From Asparagopsis taxiformis (Eukaryota > Rhodophyta > Florideophyceae > Bonnemaisoniales > Bonnemaisoniaceae): a stretch of DNA of 47,006 bases. Under the pieces are notes generated by a model. It was not told the DNA's origin. It made no database searches and was given only the letters and a program-made list of their open reading frames with translations. A program made the position numbers and the translations under genes. The stretch is taken from contig JALQPE010003021.1 of the NCBI GenBank assembly GCA_030407315.1, positions 1 to 47,006 on the forward strand, read 5' to 3'. Below, piece by piece: positions 29,163 to 40,177 of this stretch; position 1 is the stretch's first letter, and each line of letters starts with the position of its first letter.

Positions 29163-31215
29163 CGTGCAGAACCGCCGAGCCAAGAGCGGCATACGAATCA
29201 AGGAGGACGCCTGCAGATCTCATGAAGAAAACGGGCCAGGACCATGAGGCTCGCTCCGACGCGCATGCGAAAAAGCGCGCCGGCATATCATCCTTGCCGT
29301 CTATTTCGTGTGCCCGCAGCGCCCAGCATTCTCGAATCGGTTCAGTCGATAACGTGACACTGCACAAAAACGTCAGCCGCGACGTCAGACGAAGTTTCAC
29401 CGCGCCCTGCGCAATTGACGTTCTATCGCTGAATGACTTGGAACGGTCGCCGCACGCAATGGAGCGACGCCGCTCGCGAGCCGCTTACGCACCCGTCCGA
29501 CAGGCCGCACATGATTCGTCGCTTGCGCGCCGCGTTACTACTCGCGTCAGCCATCCGCACGGAGGCAATCCACACTGGGCTAGACTAACTGGGAGTTGAA
29601 CGCTTGCGCGAGCCTGCAAACGAACGTTTTGTACCGCTGGTGCTGACACGCGTCGCGCAGAACGCCGTCGATGCGTGGGAATCGAACCTACTCGCTTACG
29701 CCCTAGACGCCGCCCGCTGACCACCTGCGCGAGGTTCGGAAACCGCTGCGCAAGTCGCGCCAAGACCGCCAGGCGACACCACGTATCACTCCTCGCTTGC
29801 GCTTCGACCGCTCTTCGTTCGCCACGCAACTACTCGTTGTTCACCCGGCAGCTACTCGTCGCTCACGCTATGCAACCCTCAATAACCGCCTACCGCCACG
29901 CAGAGGTCGCGCTTTTTCACCTACTGAGAGTCTCGCTCACGTATGACGGCGCACAACCTGGAAAATGCGTGCAAGCCCGGCACCGACTAACTCCCTGACT
30001 CTAGGAGATGTGCGGTGCGCTGGAACCAGCGATGGGTTTCGCGCGAAAATAGGGGAGTGGCTCCGAAATTGGGTGCGCAGTCTGGCCCAGCGGAATAGCA
30101 ATTTGACCGTCCCGCAAAAATTGTCCCACGAGAAAATTGTTGGCGAAGGGGCACCTGGATTGCGCCGCCGCCACACTGACCCCCACGCCGTGACAAGCCG
30201 TCCCTCGCTGCCGTCATTTGATTGGACGACAAAACGCGCAGACTCCAGCGAGCGTCTCGAACTCGGTGGAAAGACGCAGTCATCTGGACGTACGCCGGTC
30301 TCCACCGAGAATATAGTGGCATTCACGCGCGCATCTCCCCCTCAGCGAAAGCGCGGAGAATGAGGCCTAGTCTACAAAAAGAAAGAGGCGACCCACACGG
30401 GTGCCCGCGAATAAGGCCCTTTCGCCCCGCTCTAGCCATGGAACAGTGGATGCGATAGTGAGACACGGACGTAGGTAGCAAGCGAGGCGACGCGAAGGCG
30501 AAAAACGAAGGCGCGTAGCAACGAACCGAAGACGCGACCGCGAGCGAACGCGCGATGGAATTAACCCGCGGCGGCGAGAACACGCGCGACGAACCGACGA
30601 AGCGAACGCGTTACGACGATCGCGCTTCGGCGTACCGGCCGCCCCAACTCACCCCGTTAACCCCCTCTCAAGCCCCACAACACACGCAACCAACGCATGC
30701 TGGAAATATCGGCACGTGTTGATGGCCGACTTCGTCCGGTTGTCCCCCGGACGGCGACGTGGACAACGGGCACATGCGGCTTTGAGCCACGACACGCGCG
30801 TCCTTACCGAAGGCACACCGACGCTTGCGTGCCTCACGATCTGGCACGCCGCGTACCGACCGGCCCCCAGCGTCACACTACAGCGCGTGTACCAAGTGGA
30901 GGAACCAAGAGGCGGGAAAGGCGACACGTAGATACCAACAAGACGAGTTTATTGCAAGGAGAAGGTAATGCGTGCTAACTGAACAGAGCAAGAATCAGGA
31001 CGGAGGTGCGCGCGTGTCATCGTCTCGACGCGTGTGACGGCTTGACGAACTACCCGCCGTATTGCGCGAACGAGCGCGGCTCGAAGCCGTATCTGCCTGG
31101 TGACCGCGTCGCCGTTCGGGATTCATCACCCGAACGACGCGCCCATCATGTACGCCAATCCGAAGGGGAGGAATACTTGTGCGACCCGTCGAAGCCGCGG
31201 CAGCGCGCGAACGCG
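29163..31215. other. 3' non-coding region of element B
   Basis: About 2 kb of CpG-rich DNA with no supportable protein. A purine run AAAAAGAAAGAGG near 30375 could be a polypurine tract, but no LTR-like sequence after it matches the 5' side. The open frames seen here are of the kind expected from GC-rich sequence. Confidence 0.5.
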
Positions 31216-31877
31216 TCATGGGCCGTGCACCGCCGCGTCCTGAGCCAACGCTCCCGCAACGCCACGTACCGCTTCTGCGCGCAACTCGCTCACGGACTGA
31301 GTTTCGCCAGCTGACTCTTTCTCGCCCACGGACCCAGTCGGGGACCGCTGCAGGAAACCAACGACATCGTTCAACGCCGAACCCAACCGGTGCGCGCGTT
31401 CGATAGTGTCTTGAACCTTGAGCACGGTATCCCTTTCCCGCGCGCGATATTCGTCGCGCACCGCAGCGACACGAGCTGACGACCGCTCCCTTTCTGCGTC
31501 CAAATTAGCTTCGACTTCGACGAGCACATTCTGCGCCGTCTGCTGAGCAGTCACCGCAGCGTCACAGCGAGTTCGAAGATTCGCTAGCGCCGCCCGATCA
31601 CCCTCGGCCTCCTTCCTGTACGCCGCTGCTCGACCTTGCAACTTCCCGATGTCTTCGTGCATACGCTCAATACGCGCAGCGTCTTCGTCGACCTTGCGTT
31701 TTAGCGCGGCTTCGCGCTCCTCCGATTCCACCAACGTCTTCCGAGTCTCGCGCAGGACCGACACGGCTTCGTCACGTGCCTCAGACGCATCATCGCGCGC
31801 CTTGATTGCCTCGTCGAGCGCTCTGGTGGCCGCGCTAAGTCGCCCCAAAGCCTCGTCGCGAGCTTGCGCGACCGACG
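31216..31877 (-). CDS. Coiled-coil ORF antisense to element B, N-terminally truncated
   Basis: The stop is at 31216-31218. The coding-like part starts about SSGVTSVAQARDEALGRLS at the right edge of the CpG-rich block; further upstream the frame runs through ACTGCC repeat sequence and has no ATG that looks native. The protein is a continuous coiled coil: ALDEAIKARDDASEARDEAV, ESEEREAALKRKVDEDAARI, NLDAERERSSARVAAVRDE. It lies between pol and the missing 3' LTR on the opposite strand. Antisense ORFs in this position are known in some plant Gypsy elements. I recognise no family. The coiled-coil design resembles the ORF at 18985-19788. Confidence 0.5.
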
Positions 31878-31879
31878 TC

Positions 31880-32260
31880 ACGCCACTACTGAGTTTGAGA
31901 TCAAAAAATGTAGTAAATTTACTGCCTGAGGCAGTAAAAATCACTGCCTGAACAATGTAGTGCCTGAGGCAGTAAATTACTATTTTAATTTTTTCAGTTC
32001 TAGTGCCGCAGGCAGTAAAATACAAAATTTCCTGGCAGTACGGTATGTAGCAGAATTCAGTACTGTACGATAGCAAATTCTAGTAATTTTTGCTGGTACC
32101 ACAGGGCAGTAGTGCAATGCAGTGATTTTGATGATTTCTGCAATGGAATGTACTGCCGTACAGTACAGCCCTGGCAAATGACCTGGCATTAGAATCAGGC
32201 AGTAAAATATACTGGCTCCGGCAGTGAATTGTACTGCCTGCAAGTACTGCCTTGATAGTA
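31880..32260. repeat. Degenerate ACTGCC/GGCAGT palindrome array (small)
   Basis: Many copies of CTGCCTGAGGCAGTAAA and related units lie in alternating orientation, with TACTGCC/GGCAGTA spaced irregularly. The family is the same as at 45840-47006 and related to 13373-13700. It marks the right edge of element B. Confidence 0.8.
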
Positions 32261-32597
32261 ATTGGTGTTTGGTAATATCTGAGACTCAACATTGAAATAG
32301 TTGTACAGGATAGGGTCATTGTGAAATGTGTTTGCATATGAGTTCAAGTAGATAAGAGAGGAAACTATTCTGAAGCTACTAGTAGTGAGAAGTATAGAGG
32401 ATGCGTGGTCACATGGAGATGACCGTTACAGAAAAGGTAGGAGAAAATCGGTCGTTTTCCGATCGGAAAACGACTATCCTCGAGGATATGAGTAGAGTAG
32501 TTAGCATTATTTGTTACTATTGCTAGCATTCTCGTTGCAGAAAAAGCACTTGGAGTGACACTTTGTGATTGGAACGGGAGGCGAAGTTCGACGGAAG

Positions 32598-34121
32598 ATG
32601 GAATCTCAGCGTCGTGAGGAAAATCCAAATGACTGCCTAGCAGGGATTATTCGAGAGGGATTCAGGACAGTGACTGGGGAAGTTCGTCGTATTGGGGAGA
32701 GGATGGATGAAATCGACGATGATCGAACTTCCCATCGCCAGCAAATCGAAAAGCTGATGAGTCGCGCCGAATTTATAGTAACGGAACTGCAGGGTGTGAA
32801 AGACATCTGTGATGGTTTATTACAGCAGAGTCAGGGCAATTCGAAGAAGGGGATGACTGACAAGGAGAGGGACCGGTTGCGCATCTCGCAGTCAGCAGAA
32901 CTATCGTTTTCTTACAATTTTCTGTGTGCAGTATTTGGAACTGTGGTACCTTTGCTGGTCGACAAGATTGATGCTGGGGCGACAATTTACACCAACCAAG
33001 GAATCTACGACCTCCGCGGGTGCCGGTTGCTCTCTGCAATGATGTTTGCGAAGCAGAGCAATGACAAGAGAGATGTGTTCCAATCCAGCACCGGGAAGAA
33101 CAACATCGAGCTTCGTTTCCAAGTGGTGATGTCTCTCCTGAGGAATATTCAGAAGGAAAAGTCGGGTACAGGCCGTACAATGGAAGGCTCGAGCTCTGGA
33201 CGCGATTCGAATGCGTTCAACATCTGGAAGGAGAACAAGTACATTCCGGACAAAATAATCGAAGAAGTTGTGTATGGTGCTACTGGCGATGGCCGAAACC
33301 AGCCTGCTGGAAGCATTGACGGAGGGGCTAGGAAGCGGAGGAAAACAGATGGAAATGGTGGACAATTGAGCAAGCGTGAAATATCTTTGGCTGTTTCAAA
33401 AGTTGCGCAGACAAAGGTGCTCGGTTTCCTGAACAAGTCTAGAGAGCAGGTGCGCAATCGATTCCTTGTCGAACTGGGGTTCGCTCTAATGTTGGAAAAG
33501 GACGCCTCTATCACTTTCGAGTTTCCAACTCACGATATCATTCGAGATATGGACGTTATCCCCGATACCCGTGTGACCAACGGAAATCTAAGGCTTGAGG
33601 AACGGAAAGTTGTGGATGACAAGAATTCCGAGATCTTGAAACAATTCATCACTGAGCGGAAAGAGATGGTTGTCATCATTCAGTACGAAGTCGAGATATC
33701 GGGATGTATGGCCAAAAGGATGATCCGAAGGAGAATCAATATCCTAGAGGTATCCCTGAACACTGCAATTGCATTCCTTCAATGTACGAGTAGAATGGTT
33801 TTCCTGCGACGTTCCTGCAATTCACTCAGATTTGTCTATGCAATCGCTTCCGGGATTCTAGGAATTTTCAAGGTACAATCAGGTAATACCTTCGAAGGAA
33901 GTGTACAGGACGAGCTCAAACAATTAGGAAAGGCGATGTTGCCGAGTGAGCGAATCTGCAAGAAGCATCTCTGCGAAGAAGTACTGACAATTACTAACGA
34001 GAAATTTGATGAACTACATTTCAACCAGAGGAGTACAGCTTTTGAGGAGGATAGTGCACATGGAGATGAAGATGATGGGAATGAAAGCTACGTTGAAGTT
34101 TTCCTTGATGAGGAGGATTGA
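32598..34121 (+). CDS. Orphan protein of 507 aa, function unknown
   Basis: The open frame begins upstream, but its first ATG is at 32598 (MESQRREENPNDCLAG). The protein is intact and intronless. Residues 20-85 look coiled coil (EVRRIGERMDEIDDD, then HRQQIEKLMSRAEFIV). A middle globular part contains FLCAVFGTVVPLLVDKIDAG and YDLRGCRLLSAMMFAK. A basic cluster ARKRRKTDG (about 247-255) is a possible nuclear signal. The C-terminus is acidic (EEDSAHGDEDDGNESYVEVFLDEED). I recognise no domain. Its intactness among decayed genes and its position beside a palindromic array recall the other two intronless ORFs of the window (2514-5774 and 6996-10799), so it may belong to a mobile element. Confidence 0.65.
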   Translation: MESQRREENPNDCLAGIIREGFRTVTGEVRRIGERMDEIDDDRTSHRQQIEKLMSRAEFIVTELQGVKDICDGLLQQSQGNSKKGMTDKERDRLRISQSAELSFSYNFLCAVFGTVVPLLVDKIDAGATIYTNQGIYDLRGCRLLSAMMFAKQSNDKRDVFQSSTGKNNIELRFQVVMSLLRNIQKEKSGTGRTMEGSSSGRDSNAFNIWKENKYIPDKIIEEVVYGATGDGRNQPAGSIDGGARKRRKTDGNGGQLSKREISLAVSKVAQTKVLGFLNKSREQVRNRFLVELGFALMLEKDASITFEFPTHDIIRDMDVIPDTRVTNGNLRLEERKVVDDKNSEILKQFITERKEMVVIIQYEVEISGCMAKRMIRRRINILEVSLNTAIAFLQCTSRMVFLRRSCNSLRFVYAIASGILGIFKVQSGNTFEGSVQDELKQLGKAMLPSERICKKHLCEEVLTITNEKFDELHFNQRSTAFEEDSAHGDEDDGNESYVEVFLDEED

Positions 34122-35769
34122 TTATGGAAGCGGATAAGTAAAGTTTCATAACCTCTGAAGTAAAATAATTACGACGAGGCAGACTGAGGAGAAATAGAAA
34201 CCTTTCGATATGAACCTGTCTAGGGCATGAGGGGAAGAATTGCTACGTAAATACCTGGTGTACTGGAAACAAAAGCTATCGTTCTTATTTTTCCGCTCAC
34301 ACTGCGACTAGAAAGCGTCATATCTACGACGGTTAAGAGTTTTACCCTGTCATTGAGCACGCCTGTAATAGCTTCGGGGCCTGTGCAATCCTATCCAATG
34401 CCGTAGCTCCACCTGGCAGATTAGTGTGGAAAATAATACCGGGTATTATTTTGAGGAATATTTTGCCAAGTGGAGGTCAATCATTGGTACAGAATGTAGA
34501 CACGCCCTGGTGGAAGAAACAGGCAAGAAAGATATGAATGATGCATTGATCGATACCATCGACTTAGTCGAGGTAGACTAATTCTGAACTGTCGTGTAGA
34601 CCCATCTAGAAAAGATAGACAAACGTTCTACTGGGAGGCGAAATCGTGTACGGTAGGACGAGGTGCATCTACAGGAGAACTATTCTGTCCAACAATAGCA
34701 TCATTCCCAATTCTGTCTAGCTCGCTGCAGATGGTATGTCCGCTGAAGATGCTGGCAGGGAGGTTCAAGTATGCGGTTCCTAAAAGATGTTCCTGGGAAC
34801 TAGCTCGAGAGTTCCATATGGGAGAGGGCCCTGAACAGGTTTCCATGTGAATGAGAACGAGTCCGAATACTTTAAATTGGTTTTGTCCGGCAGCTGAGAG
34901 TTCTCCTGCAGTTCTCTACTTTGAGGGACGCAAGTGTCCAGGAGTAAGAATATCTGTGGTTGATACAGTCTTACTCTTCAGACTCTCGAATCAGAACGAT
35001 AGTGTTACTCATTCCTCCAGATTTCCTGTATACAGAGGAGCCCACGAGAACAGCATTTGTAGATGAAACAGTCTCTTCATGAGCACCGTCTGTTAGAGTT
35101 CCCAAAATTATTATGACAGAGGACCCAGAATCGTGTCGTGTTTTCTTCCACTAGAAAATGGTATAGTTAGGGAATATAGAAATGGAAGGATCTTGAGTAC
35201 TTTATAGGTCGTATTATTTTCCAAAGTGGATTGGTAGCTCTTTTCTCACCCAGTTGAAAGTCTATTCAGAGGATTGTAATGTCATTATGGGCACGCAATA
35301 GTCCATTACATATCGATCCATCCAGGATCAAAAGATATGTTGAGATTCGCAAAATCGACTGAAAGCTTGTCGACGACATCAACTAGAGTATTCCCGTCTA
35401 CAGCTATTATGAAATCAACTCTAAAACTGGTCGGTTCATTGAGGGCGAGATAGAGATAATGAATGGTGAACATCCTCCAGGAATTGTAATCATACCCATA
35501 GCAAATGATGGGCTCCCGGAGGACTATACTGTTCCTATTATTGAGTTGGAGGTCGACAAGTCTCCAACTACAAATGCATCTTTCCTTCTGGATACTGTAA
35601 AAGTTTCGATCCCAGATGAAATGGAATGGTATCCATGCAGGAAAACATAATGCTCTCTTCGAAAATGCATCTTACTTGAAGATGAACAGGATACTACTGC
35701 CAATGACCGTCATGCATCCAAGCTTAATAATTTCGACTTTTCTCAAATACTAGACTGCACCTGAAAAAG
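34122..35769. other. Decayed or non-coding interval with a lone palindrome
   Basis: No intact gene is present. A single AATAATACCGGGTATTATT palindrome at 34432-34450 lies between CACCTGGCAGATTAG and AAGTGGAGGTCAATCATTGG, so it is probably a solo relic of the 118-bp satellite family. An open stretch at about 35405-35650 (YYEINSKTGRFIEGEIEIMNG and onward) has a coding-like look but is not recognised and ends in a stop. Confidence 0.45.
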
Positions 35770-36060
35770 GCTCCAACACAGCCATGGACTATACCCGGTA
35801 TTATTTTGGGTACGCCAAGTACAGGTGCAGTACTGCTATTGGCTGCCGGTCGGCAGGCCGCCTGTAGCCAATGGCAGTGCTGCACCTGTCATTTGGTATG
35901 GTAAAATAATACCCGGTATTATTTTGGGTATGCCAAGTACAGGTGCAGTACTGCCATTGGCTGCCGGTCGGCAGGCCGCCTGTAGCCAATGGCAGTGCTG
36001 CACCTGGCATTTGGTATGGAAAAACTATACCCGGTATTATTTTGGGTATGCCATGTACTC
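35770..36060. repeat. 118-bp hairpin satellite, array 1 (about 2.5 units)
   Basis: Cores with ATACCCGGTATTATTTTGGGTA at about 35791, 35905 and 36025 are spaced 114-120 bp. Between the cores lie inverted arms CAGGTGCAGTACTGC-ATTGGCT and AGCCAATGGCAGTGCTGCACCTG around a CCGGTCGGCAGGCCGCC loop, so each unit holds two palindromes. The left flank (TAGACTGCACCTGAAAAAGG...CACAGCCATGG) is shared with array 2 at 40178. Confidence 0.9.
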
Positions 36061-37560
36061 GTGGTACTGTGACGAGCATGACTGCTGCCAGATCCGTATG
36101 AATCGGCACGTGAGTCTGTGAGTTCCCGGTCGTGCGCTCGGGAGCGTGCTGACTTGAATTGCATATCGGTTGAGTGAGTTTAGGGGGTGATTGTGATAAG
36201 ATTGTGGAGGAAGGAAGGGAACACGAGCGCTGGACTAAGCTGCTGATGTTGAGCGCAAATTCTGGTTGATCATCAAGTGGATTCAACAATTCAAGCGCGT
36301 GCCAGTCAATTTTTTTTGGCGATATTCTCATGGTTCTTCTTCATTGCATGGAATTTAGCACCAAAAATAAGCACAACTCCATCATTTCGAAATGCATCCA
36401 CACCACGTCTCGTCTCGTCGCATCGCACCGTCCGACGCGCCGCAGCGCAGGCAGCGCGACACGTGCAATATTTATCATGCGAGTCAGCGACTCGCGTCAG
36501 GTGGCTCGAGCAACGGCAGCTATTCCTGGACGCTGGGGCGCGGCGGTCACGTGATACGGACGCACAGACTCTGCGGAGCAGTGCGGCGCGGCGCATCGAG
36601 CGGACGCCGGAGCGGGCGCACAGGGGGAGCGTGCACTCGGTTGCGACGCAAGAGGCACACGACATATGGATGTGATCTACACGCAGCAACGGGCGGCATG
36701 ACGCAATCGACGTCTCTCGAGTCCCACATGTGGGACGACACGACTGTGCGGCAGCACGCCACGCGATGGCATGGCATACTGGGAAACGGTCCGGTCGGTA
36801 CGCGCTTTCCGCGTCGATGATGTGCCGTGCGCGCGCGTGTGCGCAACATCCAACGCTCCCATGGCGTCAGACTTGTGCGTATACCATTCGTCGCCCTGCA
36901 ATGCAACGACGTGTCGTCTCACGACAAGTCGCGACATACCCCGGGGCAAGTGGCCACTTGTCGGCCAACCATCTTGTGTGAAATCAGCGCTTGCATCACG
37001 ACGACACTCGCTCGCGGGTCCGCTCTCGATCCGTCGACGACAAGTATGCCCAACATGGCCAGAGGCGATCTCTTGCACACGATTGCCGTCAACGGACAGA
37101 AACCGGACGCGTGAGCGAGCGACCCACGGATGAAGCGCATCTGATCCGAGCCGATCTGAGCCGAGCCTCGCACAACTCGCCGATGGCCATGCGTTGCATC
37201 CGATGCGTCGACGCATCGCGAGTGTTTTATACCCGCGAGATTGCGCACCAATGACGTGACTCGACATCATATCGAGGCGATCATCGCCTCGATCTCTCGA
37301 TAGCTTGATTTGTACCCGCGCTAGCACGCGCGTGATTCTACGTCGTGATACGTTGCATTCCATCCACTTGCACGCACAATTCATCACTCGCGGGAGATGG
37401 ACCGCGCGTCGGAAGGTGGATGCAATTGAGGAATACACCGTCTGAATCCATGCAGAGCGACCTCGCCCACTGTCCCGTCATACACGAGCACACACGCTGT
37501 AATCGCCCTCCGAGTAGCCCATCACCGTCCTACCGACCGGACTGAATTGACGAGCGTGCC
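36061..37560. other. Non-coding, partly CpG-rich interval
   Basis: Open frames occur on both strands across 36300-37450, as expected from CpG-rich DNA, and none has a recognisable motif. A short palindrome GAGGCGATCATCGCCTC lies near 37273-37289. The high density of CGCG and CGAC words resembles element B, so a decayed transposon is possible. Confidence 0.4.
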
Positions 37561-37579
37561 GCGACATTTATACTCTGTT

Positions 37580-37623
37580 TTACATTATAATGTGTGTGTG
37601 TTAACTATACACACACACACACG
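37580..37623. repeat. TG/CA microsatellite arranged as an inverted pair
   Basis: A (TG)n run followed by TTAACTATA and then an (AC)n run gives a self-complementary simple repeat. Confidence 0.85.
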
Positions 37624-37691
37624 CTCTAGTTAGCCTCTTCCATCCCAGCCCAGCCGTCACAATAAGTAGCGCTCCACGACCGTTAAATCTC

Positions 37692-38048
37692 TCGCATATG
37701 ATTCCTCACCCAGTCCGGAAGCGACTTGCCGCACTCCAGGTGCCATTCGAAGCGGTCGTCATAGTCCAGCAGCGCACGAAACTTTTCCTCCCTGAACCGG
37801 ATCGAAAAGTAGCATTTCGAATATTTGCGCGCCCGATGGTGCACAAACACGCTGGCCAAATACCCGACCTTGAGATGCGCCTTACGCGCGTCGAGGAAAA
37901 AAGGTCATATGTTCATTCACCTGTAATTCCTCCCCCACGCGTGCCGTCGCAGCACATCGGTGCGTGCAATAAACGCGTTGTGCACCACGTCCACCGCCTC
38001 AATACAAAAGTATGCGGTTCTAAACGAATTCATCCTCTTCTCAAGTAG
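37692..38048 (-). pseudogene. Unidentified coding fragment downstream of ALG12
   Basis: On the minus strand the frame reads MNSFRTAYFCIEAVDVVHNA...HAWGRNYR, then two stops within about 15 bp. It resumes FLDARKAHLKVGYLASVFVHHRARKYSKCYFSIRF...DYDDRFEWHLECGKSLPDWVRNHMREI and ends. The first donor-like CAG|GTGAAT at the break could mark a short intron. The composition looks like a real conserved protein, but I do not recognise it. It starts within the last codons of the ALG12-like gene, in another frame. Confidence 0.4.
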
Positions 38049-39591
38049 ATACCCGCGAAACTCAGTTGCGCATGAATGACGCTGAACCCCTCATGAGATC
38101 CTTGTGCTGAAATGAGATGAGTGAAACTTCTCCACTCAATCTTTCCAACATCCTCCTCTTTGGAATACTTCCATTGCGGACACTTTCTGCCATGGTCATA
38201 CACAAATTGTGTGATCCCATTCATAGCACTATCCACATCGATGTGAACCCTCGCTTCCCCACACATACCGCTCTGCGAATACAGCCTCCCCTCTATCTCG
38301 TGCATTTTGCGCATCGCAACTCCCGACGGATAATTTGCTCGTGATGCCGACACAGACACAATTGTCTGCAATGTGCTTGCAGCCAAATTTGCCAGAACCA
38401 ACATAAATACAACTGCATCTCAAATTAACCACCACCTTTGCACCTTCACGATCTCTGTCTCCCTGCCTCTCCAGTTGGCGAATATCATCTCCATCTGACC
38501 CTTCTGTCCTCGATACGCGCTATCCGCCGCAACCGCTGCAGCAACGTTAAGAACGGGGGGGGAGGGCATAGAAAATAAATCGCAGCTCCTTGTGAGGCAG
38601 CACGGAATACATCATGACAAAGCCCACAACGGGCATTACCAATGATAAATGATAACAAAAGTTGCCGCCGGCGAAATCACTGCTAACATGGCCGCTACAT
38701 ACGATCAACCCAATGCTCGCGGAAGAGCATTTGTAAAGTACCAGTGGAAGGGCTCGGTGCCCCATGCAGAGCTCTTGTTTACTACCATGTTGAAATAAAA
38801 CACTTCCAATTCCGGATAGCTTGGACGATGCCAGAAGTATGATTCAACCAGTATACTCAAGATCGCTGTGAGAACAGCAGCATACCCGCCTTTTATAATT
38901 GTTGGTATGAATTGAATACTCTTCGTTGCAAGCTCCATTAGCTGTGTCGTGAAAATGTATAGACAGAGTTCGGAGCGGAAGAGCGCACACGCAATCGATA
39001 ATGTATAATAGCATTGTACGCTGCATGGTTGCATGTGGATCGCATACGATAGGCGAATGCCAAGTTAGTCAGAACGAGAGCGAAGACGTTTAGTAGAGTT
39101 CGACTAGCGTAGAAAAGTAGATGAAATTGGGAGGCTGTGATTAATGTGTAGAAAGTACCGGTGGATTGCGTGAAGCGATTTGATAAAGAGTTGCGAATGA
39201 TGAGCTGTGAGATTGTCGTGAGGATGCCCAGAATTATTCTAATAAGATGTAGAGCTGCAAATGACGATAAGTGAAAGATAGCCTTTGGAATGTAGGATAA
39301 TGTGGATATGACTAATGGGTCGATGAAGGTACGCGGCACTACACCAGGGAATTACATATGGTCAAATGATGCCATGTTGCGCCATGACTTGTGGAGAAGA
39401 TCATGGGTTGCCTGCATGTTGAAACTCTCCTCCACCTGTGGACATTTGATTAAATCTGTGAGAGTGAATGAAGGCTACACAGTTGTTGGGATGGTTTGTT
39501 GTTTGCTTACCTTTCAAAACGGAGCTAGAACAACGTACACAATTGTGATTCTAAGCAATAAGAAAGCTTCCAAATGAACCCACTTTGTCAT
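38030..39591 (-). pseudogene. ALG12: ALG12-like alpha-1,6-mannosyltransferase (GT22), decayed
   Basis: ALG12 is an ER multi-pass enzyme that adds the eighth mannose to the lipid-linked N-glycan precursor. Segments in order: a 27-codon exon 1 (MTKWVHLEAF...VYVVLAPF), an intron at 39436-39510 (GTAAGC...CCACAG), VEESFNMQAT, HDLLHKSW, FPGVVPRTFIDPLV, ITASQFHLLFYASRTLLNVFAL, FRSELCLY, LVESYFWHRPSYPELEVFYFNMVVNKSSAWGTEPFHWYFTNALPRALG, SVLPHKELRFIFYALPP, ANYPSGVAMRKMHE and VHIDVDSAMNGITQF. The HKELRF motif is typical of the GT22 family. Damage includes TGA in exon 1, a frameshift after QAT, a TAA before FPGVV and at least three further frame changes. Some could be tiny introns, but the stops argue for a pseudogene. 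Confidence 0.85.
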
Positions 39592-39841
39592 CTTGTGTGT
39601 TGGTTGTGTTGGGACAGAGAGATTATAAATATGAAGTTGTTTCCCTCGGTCTCCTTCGATGATGATCGAAATCGAATCTGAGAATCATAATGCGATAGCG
39701 CACATAATTTGAAAGGACTGACGCGCATGCACCGTGGTCAAAGGTTGGAATGTTTGTGACAACGCACAGCCTGCAAAACTATCATTGTCGTTCTTTTCCA
39801 GTTCCTTGCGGCGTTTGCTTGCAACCAGCTTGTGTTGAACG

Positions 39842-40054
39842 ATGATGGCAGCCGAATCAAAAGAAATTGAAGAAGATTGTCTAGAAACATTTATGGATGC
39901 TGTAGACGCGCGAACAGTACGCCAGCAGCTTCTTCACAGCACCATTTCAAATGGTTTCATGTCCTTTGCCAGGGAGCGGTATCGTGACCCGTACTCTATC
40001 GAACTTACGTACAATTGTGCCTGCGTGATATTTATCTCGATTGACATGATATAA
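39842..40054 (+). pseudogene. N-terminal exon-like fragment, possibly VMA22/CCDC115-like
   Basis: An ATG at 39842 opens MMAAESKEIEEDCLETFMDAVDA...RQQLLHSTISNGFMSFARERYRDPYSIELTYN and stops at 40054, where an intron or decay may begin. The helical N-terminus with LL-x-x-x-I-S-x-GF-x-x-A-R resembles the V-ATPase assembly factor VMA22/CCDC115, but this is a weak call. It diverges from ALG12 across about 250 bp that contains TATAAAT near 39626. The satellite array at 40178 begins soon after, so the rest of the gene is missing. Confidence 0.3.
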
Positions 40055-40177
40055 CTGACGACCAAGCTGTAACTTGCTAAACACAGGCCTAAGTCATCGC
40101 GTGCATGACCATCGCAAGGATGTTAAATCTACGTCAGTCTAGTCTCGAATATTAGTATATATACTAGTATATATACT

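Larger units (their letters stand above)
21595..31880 (+). mobile_element. Gypsy chromovirus element B, 3'-truncated
   Basis: A CpG-rich block with abrupt edges inserts into the KDZ-like gene at about 21594 and gives way at about 31880 to the AT-richer ACTGCC array. It contains a leader, the primer-binding site, gag, pol with a chromodomain, a long 3' non-coding stretch and a minus-strand coiled-coil ORF. I could not find by eye a second copy of the putative 5' LTR (about 21595-22350) before 31880, so the 3' LTR seems lost. The continuation of the KDZ gene is not seen on the right side. Confidence 0.8.

Noticed and set aside
29163..31880. A 3' LTR for element B
   Set aside because: No stretch resembling 21595-22350 was found by eye. 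A self dot-plot of 21500-32000 would settle it; a match of several hundred bp would show the element is complete.
36300..37450. Overlapping 80-250-codon frames on both strands
   Set aside because: They are expected from CpG-rich DNA; none carries a recognisable motif and they contradict one another.
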